Shown here: piece by piece, positions 35,101 to 49,195 of the stretch
Position numbering within the stretch: the stretch's first letter is position 1
Layout of the letters: the number at the start of each line of letters is the position of its first letter
DNA from: Pratylenchus scribneri
Lineage: Eukaryota > Nematoda > Chromadorea > Rhabditida > Pratylenchidae
DNA: 64,000 bases
Direction of reading: 5' to 3'
NCBI GenBank assembly: GCA_030063045.1
Contig: JAQSEB010000140.1
Coordinates: 868,001 to 932,000 of the forward strand
The notes under the pieces: model-generated
What the model was told of the DNA's origin: nothing
The model's database searches: none
The model's input: the letters and a program-made list of their open reading frames with translations, nothing else
Made by a program: the position numbers and the translations under genes

Positions 35101-38100
35101 CTAAAATATATTAAAAATTCAGGCCGGAATGTTCTGCCGTTTTTTAGTTATGAATTTTAAAAATTTTCAAAAAACACCTATAAAATGGAAAATTTCAAAT
35201 AGAAATTTTTCAAAATCGGCCTGAGTTGTCCGTCTGAAATTTTGGGTAATATTCTTACTAATTATATGCTAAAATATATTAAAAATTCAGGCCGGAATGT
35301 TCTGCCGTTTTTTAGTTATGAATTTTAAAAATTTTCAAAAAACACCTATAAAATGGAAAATTTCAAATAGAAATTTTTCAAAATCGGCCTGAGTTGTCCG
35401 TCTGAAATTTTGGGTAATATTCTTACTAATTATATGCTAAAATATATTAAAAATTCAGGCCGGAATGTTCTGCCGTTTTTTAGTTATGAATTTTAAAAAT
35501 TTTCAAAAAACACCTATAAAATGGAAAATTTCAAATAGGAATTTTTCAAAATCGGCCTGAGTTGTCCGTCTGAAATTTTGGGATTAAATCTTTATAATTA
35601 TAAGCTAAAATATATTAAAAATTCAGGCCGGAATGTTCTGCCGTTTTTTAGTTATGAATTTTAAAAATTTTCAAAAAACACCTATAAAATGGAAAATTTC
35701 AAATAGAAATTTTTCAAAATCGGCCTGAGTTGTCCGTCTGAAATTTTGGGTAATATTCTTACTAATTATATGCTAAAATATATTAAAAATTCAGGCCAGA
35801 ATGTTCTGCCGTTTTTTAGTTATGAATTTTAAAAATTTTCAAAAAACACCTATAAAATGGAAAATTTCAAATAGGAATTTTTCAAAATCGGCCTGAGTTG
35901 TCCGTCTGAAATTTTGGGATTAAATCTTTATAATTATAAGCTAAAATATATTAAAAATTCAGGCCGGAATGTTCTGCCGTTTTTTAGTTATGAATTTTAA
36001 AAATTTTCAAAAAACACCTATAAAATGGAAAATTTCAAATAGGAATTTTTCAAAATCGGCCTGAGTTGTCCGTCTGAAATTTTGGGATTAAATCTTTATA
36101 ATTATAAGCTAAAATATATTAAAAATTCAGGCCGGAATGTTCTGCCGTTTTTTAGTTATGAATTTTAAAAATTTTCAAAAAACACCTATAAAATGGAAAA
36201 TTTCAAATAGGAATTTTTCAAAATCGGCCTGAGTTGTCCGTCTGAAATTTTGGGATTAAATCTTTATAATTATAAGCTAAAATATATTAAAAATTCAGGC
36301 CGGAATGTTCTGCCGTTTTTTAGTTATGAATTTTAAAAATTTTCAAAAAACACCTATAAAATGGAAAATTTCAAATAGGAATTTTTCAAAATCGGCCTGA
36401 GTTGTCCGTCTGAAATTTTGGGTAATATTCTAACTAATTATATGCTAAAATATATTAAAAATTCAGGCCTGAATGTTCTGCCGTTTTTTAGTTATGAATT
36501 TTAAAAATTTTCAAAAAACACCTATAAAATGGAAAATTTCAAATAGGAATTTTTCAAAATCGGCCTGAGTTGTCCGTCCGAAATTTTGGGATTAAATCTT
36601 AGTAATTATAAGCTAAAATATATTAAAAATTCAGGCCTGAATGTTCTGCCGTTTTTTAGTTATGAATTTTAAAAATTTTCAAAAAACACCTATAAAATGG
36701 AAAATTTCAAATAGAAATTTTTCAAAATCGGCCTGAGTTGTCCGTCTGAAATTTTGGGTAATATTCTTACTAATTATATGCTAAAATATATTAAAAATTC
36801 AGGCCGGAATGTTCTGCCGTTTTTTAGTTATGAATTTTAAAAATTTTCAAAAAACACCTATAAAATGGAAAATTTCAAATAGAAATTTTTCAAAATCGGC
36901 CTGAGTTGTCCGTCTGAAATTTTGGGTAATATTCTTACTAATTATATGCTAAAATATATTAAAAATTCAGGCCTGAATGTTCTGCCGTTTTTTAGTTATG
37001 AATTTTAAAAATTTTCAAAAAACACCTATAAAATGGAAAATTTCAAATAGGAATTTTTCAAAATCGGCCTGAGTTGTCCGTCTGAAATTTTGGGATTAAA
37101 TCTTTATAATTATAAGCTAAAATATATTAAAAATTCAGGCCGGAATGTTCTGCCGTTTTTTAGTTATGAATTTTAAAAATTTTCAAAAAACACCTATAAA
37201 ATGGAAAATTTCAAATAGGAATTTTTCAAAATCGGCCTGAGTTGTCCGTCTGAAATTTTGGGATTAAATCTTTATAATTATAAGCTAAAATATATTAAAA
37301 ATTCAGGCCGGAATGTTCTGCCGTTTTTTAGTTATGAATTTTAAAAATTTTCAAAAAACACCTATAAAATGGAAAATTTCAAATAGAAATTTTTCAAAAT
37401 CGGCCTGAGTTGTCCGTCTGAAATTTTGGGTAATATTCTTACTAATTATATGCTAAAATATATTAAAAATTCAGGCCGGAATGTTCTGCCGTTTTTTAGT
37501 TATGAATTTTAAAAATTTTCAAAAAACACCTATAAAATGGAAAATTTCAAATAGGAATTTTTCAAAATCGGCCTGAGTTGTCCGTCTGAAATTTTGGGAT
37601 TAAATCTTTATAATTATAAGCTAAAATATATTAAAAATTCAGGCCGGAATGTTCTGCCGTTTTTTAGTTATGAATTTTAAAAATTTTCAAAAAACACCTA
37701 TAAAATGGAAAATTTCAAATAGGAATTTTTCAAAATCGGCCTGAGTTGTCCGTCTGAAATTTTGGGATTAAATCTTTATAATTATAAGCTAAAATATATT
37801 AAAAATTCAGGCCGGAATGTTCTGCCGTTTTTTAGTTATGAATTTTAAAAATTTTCAAAAAACACCTATAAAATGGAAAATTTCAAATAGGAATTTTTCA
37901 AAATCGGCCTGAGTTGTCCGTCTGAAATTTTGGGATTAAATCTTTATAATTATAAGCTAAAATATATTAAAAATTCAGGCCGGAATGTTCTGCCGTTTTT
38001 TAGTTATGAATTTTAAAAATTTTCAAAAAACACCTATAAAATGGAAAATTTCAAATAGGAATTTTTCAAAATCGGCCTGAGTTGTCCGTCTGAAATTTTG

Positions 38101-41100
38101 GGTAATATTCTAACTAATTATATGCTAAAATATATTAAAAATTCAGGCCTGAATGTTCTGCCGTTTTTTAGTTATGAATTTTAAAAATTTTCAAAAAACA
38201 CCTATAAAATGGAAAATTTCAAATAGGAATTTTTCAAAATCGGCCTGAGTTGTCCGTCTGAAATTTTGGGATTAAATCTTTATAATTATAAGCTAAAATA
38301 TATTAAAAATTCAGGCCGGAATGTTCTGCCGTTTTTTAGTTATGAATTTTAAAAATTTTCAAAAAACACCTATAAAATGGAAAATTTCAAATAGAAATTT
38401 TTCAAAATCGGCCTGAGTTGTCCGTCTGAAATTTTGGGTAATATTCTTACTAATTATATGCTAAAATATATTAAAAATTCAGGCCGGAATGTTCTGCCGT
38501 TTTTTAGTTATGAATTTTAAAAATTTTCAAAAAACACCTATAAAATGGAAAATTTCAAATAGGAATTTTTCAAAATCGGCCTGAGTTGTCCGTCTGAAAT
38601 TTTGGGATTAAATCTTTATAATTATAAGCTAAAATATATTAAAAATTCAGGCCGGAATGTTCTGCCGTTTTTTAGTTATGAATTTTAAAAATTTTCAAAA
38701 AACACCTATAAAATGGAAAATTTCAAATAGGAATTTTTCAAAATCGGCCTGAGTTGTCCGTCTGAAATTTTGGGATTAAATCTTTATAATTATAAGCTAA
38801 AATATATTAAAAATTCAGGCCGGAATGTTCTGCCGTTTTTTAGTTATGAATTTTAAAAATTTTCAAAAAACACCTATAAAATGGAAAATTTCAAATAGGA
38901 ATTTTTCAAAATCGGCCTGAGTTGTCCGTCTGAAATTTTGGGTAATATTCTAACTAATTATATGCTAAAATATATTAAAAATTCAGGCCTGAATGTTCTG
39001 CCGTTTTTTAGTTATGAATTTTAAAAATTTTCAAAAAACACCTATAAAATGGAAAATTTCAAATAGGAATTTTTCAAAATCGGCCTGAGTTGTCCGTCTG
39101 AAATTTTGGGATTAAATCTTTATAATTATAAGCTAAAATATATTAAAAATTCAGGCCGGAATGTTCTGCCGTTTTTTAGTTATGAATTTTAAAAATTTTC
39201 AAAAAACACCTATAAAATGGAAAATTTCAAATAGAAATTTTTCAAAATCGGCCTGAGTTGTCCGTCTGAAATTTTGGGTAATATTCTTACTAATTATATG
39301 CTAAAATATATTAAAAATTCAGGCCGGAATGTTCTGCCGTTTTTTAGTTATGAATTTTAAAAATTTTCAAAAAACACCTATAAAATGGAAAATTTCAAAT
39401 AGGAATTTTTCAAAATCGGCCTGAGTTGTCCGTCTGAAATTTTGGGATTAAATCTTTATAATTATAAGCTAAAATATATTAAAAATTCAGGCCGGAATGT
39501 TCTGCCGTTTTTTAGTTATGAATTTTAAAAATTTTCAAAAAACACCTATAAAATGGAAAATTTCAAATAGAAATTTTTCAAAATCGGCCTGAGTTGTCCG
39601 TCTGAAATTTTGGGTAATATTCTTACTAATTATATGCTAAAATATATTAAAAATTCAGGCCGGAATGTTCTGCCGTTTTTTAGTTATGAATTTTAAAAAT
39701 TTTCAAAAAACACCTATAAAATGGAAAATTTCAAATAGGAATTTTTCAAAATCGGCCTGAGTTGTCCGTCTGAAATTTTGGGATTAAATCTTTATAATTA
39801 TAAGCTAAAATATATTAAAAATTCAGGCCGGAATGTTCTGCCGTTTTTTAGTTATGAATTTTAAAAATTTTCAAAAAACACCTATAAAATGGAAAATTTC
39901 AAATAGGAATTTTTCAAAATCGGCCTGAGTTGTCCGTCTGAAATTTTGGGTAATATTCTAACTAATTATATGCTAAAATATATTAAAAATTCAGGCCTGA
40001 ATGTTCTGCCGTTTTTTAGTTATGAATTTTAAAAATTTTCAAAAAACACCTATAAAATGGAAAATTTCAAATAGGAATTTTTCAAAATCGGCCTGAGTTG
40101 TCCGTCCGAAATTTTGGGATTAAATCTTAGTAATTATAAGCTAAAATATATTAAAAATTCAGGCCTGAATGTTCTGCCGTTTTTTAGTTATGAATTTTAA
40201 AAATTTTCAAAAAACACCTATAAAATGGAAAATTTCAAATAGAAATTTTTCAAAATCGGCCTGAGTTGTCCGTCTGAAATTTTGGGTAATATTCTTACTA
40301 ATTATATGCTAAAATATATTAAAAATTCAGGCCGGAATGTTCTGCCGTTTTTTAGTTATGAATTTTAAAAATTTTCAAAAAACACCTATAAAATGGAAAA
40401 TTTCAAATAGAAATTTTTCAAAATCGGCCTGAGTTGTCCGTCTGAAATTTTGGGTAATATTCTTACTAATTATATGCTAAAATATATTAAAAATTCAGGC
40501 CTGAATGTTCTGCCGTTTTTTAGTTATGAATTTTAAAAATTTTCAAAAAACACCTATAAAATGGAAAATTTCAAATAGGAATTTTTCAAAATCGGCCTGA
40601 GTTGTCCGTCTGAAATTTTGGGATTAAATCTTTATAATTATAAGCTAAAATATATTAAAAATTCAGGCCGGAATGTTCTGCCGTTTTTTAGTTATGAATT
40701 TTAAAAATTTTCAAAAAACACCTATAAAATGGAAAATTTCAAATAGGAATTTTTCAAAATCGGCCTGAGTTGTCCGTCTGAAATTTTGGGATTAAATCTT
40801 TATAATTATAAGCTAAAATATATTAAAAATTCAGGCCGGAATGTTCTGCCGTTTTTTAGTTATGAATTTTAAAAATTTTCAAAAAACACCTATAAAATGG
40901 AAAATTTCAAATAGAAATTTTTCAAAATCGGCCTGAGTTGTCCGTCTGAAATTTTGGGTAATATTCTTACTAATTATATGCTAAAATATATTAAAAATTC
41001 AGGCCGGAATGTTCTGCCGTTTTTTAGTTATGAATTTTAAAAATTTTCAAAAAACACCTATAAAATGGAAAATTTCAAATAGAAATTTTTCAAAATCGGC

Positions 41101-41133
41101 CTGAGTTGTCCGTCTGAAATTTTGGGTAATATT

Positions 41134-43059
41134 CTTATTAATTATATGCTAAAATATATTAAAAATTCAGGCCGGAATGTTCTGCCGTTTTTTAGTTATG
41201 AATTTTAAAAATTTTCAAAAAACACCTATAAAATGGAAAATTTCAAATAGGAATTTTTCAAAATCGGCCTGAGTTGTCCGTCTGAAATTTTGGGATTAAA
41301 TCTTTATAATTATAAGCTAAAATATATTAAAAATTCAGGCCGGAATGTTCTGCCGTTTTTTAGTTATGAATTTTAAAAATTTTCAAAAAACACCTATAAA
41401 ATGGAAAATTTCAAATAGAAATTTTTCAAAATCGGCCTGAGTTGTCCGTCTGAAATTTTGGGTAATATTCTTACTAATTATATGCTAAAATATATTAAAA
41501 ATTCAGGCCGGAATGTTCTGCCGTTTTTTAGTTATGAATTTTAAAACTTTTCAAAAAACACCTATAAAATGGAAAATTTCAAATAGAAATTTTTCAAAAT
41601 CGGCCTGAGTTGTCCGTCTGAAATTTTGGGTAATATTCTTACTAATTATATGCTAAAATATATTAAAAATTCAGGCCTGAATGTTCTGCCGTTTTTTAGT
41701 TATGAATTTTAAAAATTTTCAAAAAACACCTATAAAATGGAAAATTTCAAATAGGAATTTTTCAAAATCGGCCTGAGTTGTCCGTCTGAAATTTTGGGAT
41801 TAAATCTTTATAATTATAAGCTAAAATATATTAAAAATTCAGGCCGGAATGTTCTGCCGTTTTTTAGTTATGAATTTTAAAAATTTTCAAAAAACACCTA
41901 TAAAATGGAAAATTTCAAATAGGAATTTTTCAAAATCGGCCTGAGTTGTCCGTCTGAAATTTTGGGATTAAATCTTTATAATTATAAGCTAAAATATATT
42001 AAAAATTCAGGCCGGAATGTTCTGCCGTTTTTTAGTTATGAATTTTAAAAATTTTCAAAAAACACCTATAAAATGGAAAATTTCAAATAGGAATTTTTCA
42101 AAATCGGCCTGAGTTGTCCGTCTGAAATTTTGGGTAATATTCTAACTAATTATATGCTAAAATATATTAAAAATTCAGGCCTGAATGTTCTGCCGTTTTT
42201 TAGTTATGAATTTTAAAAATTTTCAAAAAACACCTATAAAATGGAAAATTTCAAATAGAAATTTTTCAAAATCGGCCTGAGTTGTCCGTCTGAAATTTTG
42301 GGATTAAATCTTAGTAATTATAAGCTAAAATATATTAAAAATTCAGGCCGGAATGTTCTGCCGTTTTTTAGTTATGAATTTTAAAAATTTTCAAAAAACA
42401 CCTATAAAATGGAAAATTTCAAATAGAAATTTTTCAAAATCGGCCTGAGTTGTCCGTCTGAAATTTTGGGTAATATTCTTACTAATTATATGCTAAAATA
42501 TATTAAAAATTCAGGCCGGAATGTTCTGCCGTTTTTTAGTTATGAATTTTAAAAATTTTCAAAAAACACCTATAAAATGGAAAATTTCAAATAGAAATTT
42601 TTCAAAATCGGCCTGAGTTGTCCGTCTGAAATTTTGGGTAATATTCTTATTAATTATATGCTAAAATATATTAAAAATTCAGGCCGGAATGTTCTGCCGT
42701 TTTTTAGTTATGAATTTTAAAAATTTTCAAAAAACACCTATAAAATGGAAAATTTCAAATAGGAATTTTTCAAAATCGGCCTGAGTTGTCCGTCTGAAAT
42801 TTTGGGATTAAATCTTTATAATTATAAGCTAAAATATATTAAAAATTCAGGCCGGAATGTTCTGCCGTTTTTTAGTTATGAATTTTAAAAATTTTCAAAA
42901 AACACCTATAAAATGGAAAATTTCAAATAGAAATTTTTCAAAATCGGCCTGAGTTGTCCGTCTGAAATTTTGGGTAATATTCTTACTAATTATATGCTAA
43001 AATATATTAAAAATTCAGGCCGGAATGTTCTGCCGTTTTTTAGTTATGAATTTTAAAAC
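41134..43059. repeat. 1512-bp nine-monomer duplication
   Basis: Two independent rare variants recur with the same offset: cttattaattatatg at 41134 and 42646, and ttaaaacttttc with its variant C at 41547 and 43059. Both are 1512 bp apart (9 x 168). This marks a block duplication covering at least about 410 bp in each copy. Confidence 0.85.
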
Positions 43060-43869
43060 TTTTCAAAAAACACCTATAAAATGGAAAATTTCAAATAGAA
43101 ATTTTTCAAAATCGGCCTGAGTTGTCCGTCTGAAATTTTGGGTAATATTCTTACTAATTATATGCTAAAATATATTAAAAATTCAGGCCTGAATGTTCTG
43201 CCGTTTTTTAGTTATGAATTTTAAAAATTTTCAAAAAACACCTATAAAATGGAAAATTTCAAATAGGAATTTTTCAAAATCGGCCTGAGTTGTCCGTCTG
43301 AAATTTTGGGATTAAATCTTTATAATTATAAGCTAAAATATATTAAAAATTCAGGCCGGAATGTTCTGCCGTTTTTTAGTTATGAATTTTAAAAATTTTC
43401 AAAAAACACCTATAAAATGGAAAATTTCAAATAGGAATTTTTCAAAATCGGCCTGAGTTGTCCGTCTGAAATTTTGGGATTAAATCTTTATAATTATAAG
43501 CTAAAATATATTAAAAATTCAGGCCGGAATGTTCTGCCGTTTTTTAGTTATGAATTTTAAAAATTTTCAAAAAACACCTATAAAATGGAAAATTTCAAAT
43601 AGGAATTTTTCAAAATCGGCCTGAGTTGTCCGTCTGAAATTTTGGGATTAAATCTTAGTAATTATAAGCTAAAATATATTAAAAATTCAGGCCTGAATGT
43701 TCTGCCGTTTTTTAGTTATGAATTTTAAAAATTTTCAAAAAACACCTATAAAATGGAAAATTTCAAATAGAAATTTTTCAAAATCGGCCTGAGTTGTCCG
43801 TCTGAAATTTTGGGTAATATTCTTACTAATTATATGCTAAAATATATTAAAAATTCAGGCCTGAATGTT

Positions 43870-46800
43870 CTGCCGTTTTTTAGTTATGAATTTTAAAAAT
43901 TTTCAAAAAACACCTATAAAATGGAAAATTTCAAATAGAAATTTTTCAAAATCGGCCTGAGTTGTCCGTCTGAAATTTTGGGATTAAATCTTAGTAATTA
44001 TAAGCTAAAATATATTAAAAATTCAGGCCTGAATGTTCTGCCGTTTTTTAGTTATGAATTTTAAAAATTTTCAAAAAACACCTATAAAATGGAAAATTTC
44101 AAATAGAAATTTTTCAAAATCGGCCTGAGTTGTCCGTCTGAAATTTTGGGATTAAATCTTAGTAATTATAAGCTAAAATATATTAAAAATTCAGGCCTGA
44201 ATGTTCTGCCGTTTTTTAGTTATGAATTTTAAAAATTTTCAAAAAACACCTATAAAATGGAAAATTTCAAATAGAAATTTTTCAAAATCGGCCTGAGTTG
44301 TCCGTCTGAAATTTTGGGTAATATTCTTACTAAATATAAGCTAAAATATATTAAAAATTCAGGCCGGAATGTTCTGCCGTTTTTTAGTTATGAATTTTAA
44401 AAATTTTCAAAAAACACCTATAAAATGGAAAATTTCAAATAGAAATTTTTCAAAATCGGCCTGAGTTGTCCGTCTGAAATTTTGGGTAATATTCTTACTA
44501 ATTATATGCTAAAATATATTAAAAATTCAGGCCTGAATGTTCTGCCGTTTTTTAGTTATGAATTTTAAAAATTTTCAAAAAACACCTATAAAATGGAAAA
44601 TTTCAAATAGGAATTTTTCAAAATCGGCCTGAGTTGTCCGTCTGAAATTTTGGGTAATATTCTTACTAATTATATGCTAAAATATATTAAAAATTCAGGC
44701 CTGAATGTTCTGCCGTTTTTTAGTTATGAATTTTAAAAATTTTCAAAAAACACCTATAAAATGGAAAATTTCAAATAGAAATTTTTCAAAATCGGCCTGA
44801 GTTGTCCGTCTGAAATTTTGGGATTAAATCTTTATAATTATAAGCTAAAATATATTAAAAATTCAGGCCGGAATGTTCTGCCGTTTTTTAGTTATGAATT
44901 TTAAAAATTTTCAAAAAACACCTATAAAATGGAAAATTTCAAATAGGAATTTTTCAAAATCGGCCTGAGTTGTCCGTCTGAAATTTTGGGTAATATTCTA
45001 ACTAATTATATGCTAAAATATATTAAAAATTCAGGCCTGAATGTTCTGCCGTTTTTTAGTTATGAATTTTAAAAATTTTCAAAAAACACCTATAAAATGG
45101 AAAATTTCAAATAGAAATTTTTCAAAATCGGCCTGAGTTGTCCGTCTGAAATTTTGGGATTAAATCATAGTAATTATAAGCTAAAATATATTAAAAATTC
45201 AGGCCTGAATGTTCTGCCGTTTTTTAGTTATGAATTTTAAAAATTTTCAAAAAACACCTATAAAATGGAAAATTTCAAATAGAAATTTTTCAAAATCGGC
45301 CTGAGTTGTCCGTCTGAAATTTTGGGATTAAATCTTTATAATTATAAGCTAAAATATATTAAAAATTCAGGCCGGAATGTTCTGCCGTTTTTTAGTTATG
45401 AATTTTAAAAATTTTCAAAAAACACCTATAAAATGGAAAATTTCAAATAGGAATTTTTCAAAATCGGCCTGAGTTGTCCGTCTGAAATTTTGGGTAATAT
45501 TCTTACTAATTATATGCTAAAATATATTAAAAATTCAGGCCTGAATGTTCTGCCGTTTTTTAGTTATGAATTTTAAAAATTTTCAAAAAACACCTATAAA
45601 ATGGAAAATTTCAAATAGAAATTTTTCAAAATCGGCCTGAGTTGTCCGTCTGAAATTTTGGGATTAAATCTTAGTAATTATAAGCTAAAATATATTAAAA
45701 ATTCAGGCCTGAATGTTCTGCCGTTTTTTAGTTATGAATTTTAAAAATTTTCAAAAAACACCTATAAAATGGAAAATTTCAAATAGGAATTTTTCAAAAT
45801 CGGCCTGAGTTGTCCGTCTGAAATTTTGGGATTAAATCTTTATAATTATAAGTTAAAATATATTAAAAATTCAGGCCGGAATGTTCTGCCGTTTTTTAGC
45901 TATGAATTTTAAAAATTTTCAAAAAACACCTATTAAATGGAAAATTTCAAATAGAAATTTTTCAAAATCGGCCTGAGTTGTCCGTCTGAAATTTTGGGAT
46001 TAAATCTTAGTAATTATATGCTAAAATATATTAAAAATTCAGGCCTGAATGTTCTGCCGTTTTTTAGTTATGAATTTTAAAAATTTTCAAAAAACACCTA
46101 TAAAATGGAAAATTTCAAATAGGAATTTTTCAAAATCGGCCTGAGTTGTCCGTCTGAAATTTTGGGTAATATTCTTACTAAATATAAGCTAAAATATATT
46201 AAAAATTCAGGCCGGAATGTTCTGCCGTTTTTTAGTTATGAATTTTAAAAATTTTCAAAAAACACCTATAAAATGGAAAATTTCAAATAGAAATTTTTCA
46301 AAATCGGCCTGAGTTGTCCGTCTGAAATTTTGGGTAATATTCTTACTAAATATAAGCTAAAATATATTAAAAATTCAGGCCGGAATGTTCTGCCGTTTTT
46401 TAGTTATGAATTTTAAAAATTTTCAAAAAACACCTATAAAATGGAAAATTTCAAATAGAAATTTTTCAAAATCGGCCTGAGTTGTCCGTCTGAAATTTTG
46501 GGTAATATTCTTACTAATTATATGCTAAAATATATTAAAAATTCAGGCCTGAATGTTCTGCCGTTTTTTAGTTATGAATTTTAAAAATTTTCAAAAAACA
46601 CCTATAAAATGGAAAATTTCAAATAGGAATTTTTCAAAATCGGCCTGAGTTGTCCGTCTGAAATTTTGGGATTAAATCTTTATAATTATAAGCTAAAATA
46701 TATTAAAAATTCAGGCCGGAATGTTCTGCCGTTTTTTAGTTATGAATTTTAAAAATTTTCAAAAAACACCTATAAAATGGAAAATTTCAAATAGGAATTT

Positions 46801-49195
46801 TTCAAAATCGGCCTGAGTTGTCCGTCTGAAATTTTGGGATTAAATCTTTATAATTATAAGCTAAAATATATTAAAAATTCAGGCCGGAATGTTCTGCCGT
46901 TTTTTAGTTATGAATTTTAAAAATTTTCAAAAAACACCTATAAAATGGAAAATTTCAAATAGGAATTTTTCAAAATCGGCCTGAGTTGTCCGTCTGAAAT
47001 TTTGGGATTAAATCTTTATAATTATAAGCTAAAATATATTAAAAATTCAGGCCGGAATGTTCTGCCGTTTTTTAGTTATGAATTTTAAAAATTTTCAAAA
47101 AACACCTATAAAATGGAAAATTTCAAATAGGAATTTTTCAAAATCGGCCTGAGTTGTCCGTCTGAAATTTTGGGTAATATTCTAACTAATTATATGCTAA
47201 AATATATTAAAAATTCAGGCCTGAATGTTCTGCCGTTTTTTAGTTATGAATTTTAAAAATTTTCAAAAAACACCTATAAAATGGAAAATTTCAAATAGAA
47301 ATTTTTCAAAATCGGCCTGAGTTGTCCGTCTGAAATTTTGGGATTAAATCTTAGTAATTATAAGCTAAAATATATTAAAAATTCAGGCCTGAATGTTCTG
47401 CCGTTTTTTAGTTATGAATTTTAAAAATTTTCAAAAAACACCTATAAAATGGAAAATTTCAAATAGAAATTTTTCAAAATCGGCCTGAGTTGTCCGTCTG
47501 AAATTTTGGGATTAAATCTTAGTAATTATAAGCTAAAATATATTAAAAATTCAGGCCTGAATGTTCTGCCGTTTTTTAGTTATGAATTTTAAAAATTTTC
47601 AAAAAACACCTATAAAATGGAAAATTTCAAATAGAAATTTTTCAAAATCGGCCTGAGTTGTCCGTCTGAAATTTTGGGTAATATTCTTACTAAATATAAG
47701 CTAAAATATATTAAAAATTCAGGCCGGAATGTTCTGCCGTTTTTTAGTTATGAATTTTAAAAATTTTCAAAAAACACCTATAAAATGGAAAATTTCAAAT
47801 AGAAATTTTTCAAAATCGGCCTGAGTTGTCCGTCTGAAATTTTGGGTAATATTCTTACTAATTATATGCTAAAATATATTAAAAATTCAGGCCTGAATGT
47901 TCTGCCGTTTTTTAGTTATGAATTTTAAAAATTTTCAAAAAACACCTATAAAATGGAAAATTTCAAATAGGAATTTTTCAAAATCGGCCTGAGTTGTCCG
48001 TCTGAAATTTTGGGTAATATTCTTACTAATTATATGCTAAAATATATTAAAAATTCAGGCCTGAATGTTCTGCCGTTTTTTAGTTATGAATTTTAAAAAT
48101 TTTCAAAAAACACCTATAAAATGGAAAATTTCAAATAGAAATTTTTCAAAATCGGCCTGAGTTGTCCGTCTGAAATTTTGGGATTAAATCTTTATAATTA
48201 TAAGCTAAAATATATTAAAAATTCAGGCCGGAATGTTCTGCCGTTTTTTAGTTATGAATTTTAAAAATTTTCAAAAAACACCTATAAAATGGAAAATTTC
48301 AAATAGGAATTTTTCAAAATCGGCCTGAGTTGTCCGTCTGAAATTTTGGGTAATATTCTAACTAATTATATGCTAAAATATATTAAAAATTCAGGCCTGA
48401 ATGTTCTGCCGTTTTTTAGTTTTGAATTTTAAAAATTTTCAAAAAACACCTATAAAATGGAAAATTTCAAATAGAAATTTTTCAAAATCGGCCTGAGTTG
48501 TCCGTCTGAAATTTTGGGATTAAATCATAGTAATTATAAGCTAAAATATATTAAAAATTCAGGCCTGAATGTTCTGCCGTTTTTTAGTTATGAATTTTAA
48601 AAATTTTCAAAAAACACCTATAAAATGGAAAATTTCAAATAGAAATTTTTCAAAATCGGCCTGAGTTGTCCGTCTGAAATTTTGGGATTAAATCTTTATA
48701 ATTATAAGCTAAAATATATTAAAAATTCAGGCCGGAATGTTCTGCCGTTTTTTAGTTATGAATTTTAAAAATTTTCAAAAAACACCTATAAAATGGAAAA
48801 TTTCAAATAGGAATTTTTCAAAATCGGCCTGAGTTGTCCGTCTGAAATTTTGGGTAATATTCTTACTAATTATATGCTAAAATATATTAAAAATTCAGGC
48901 CTGAATGTTCTGCCGTTTTTTAGTTATGAATTTTAAAAATTTTCAAAAAACACCTATAAAATGGAAAATTTCAAATAGAAATTTTTCAAAATCGGCCTGA
49001 GTTGTCCGTCTGAAATTTTGGGATTAAATCTTAGTAATTATAAGCTAAAATATATTAAAAATTCAGGCCTGAATGTTCTGCCGTTTTTTAGTTATGAATT
49101 TTAAAAATTTTCAAAAAACACCTATAAAATGGAAAATTTCAAATAGGAATTTTTCAAAATCGGCCTGAGTTGTCCGTCTGAAATTTTGGGATTAA
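43870..49195. repeat. 3360-bp duplication of twenty monomers' spacing
   Basis: The segment 43870-45835 is matched at +3360 bp by 47230-49195. Shared rare markers are taaatcatag (45161/48521), the actaaatataagc form (44330/47690) and the taatattctaacta form (44999/48359). One private change in the second copy is tttgaatttt at 48421. The match fades upstream of 43870 (several subtype differences) and stops near 45840, where the first copy turns to the aagttaaa subtype. Confidence 0.8.
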
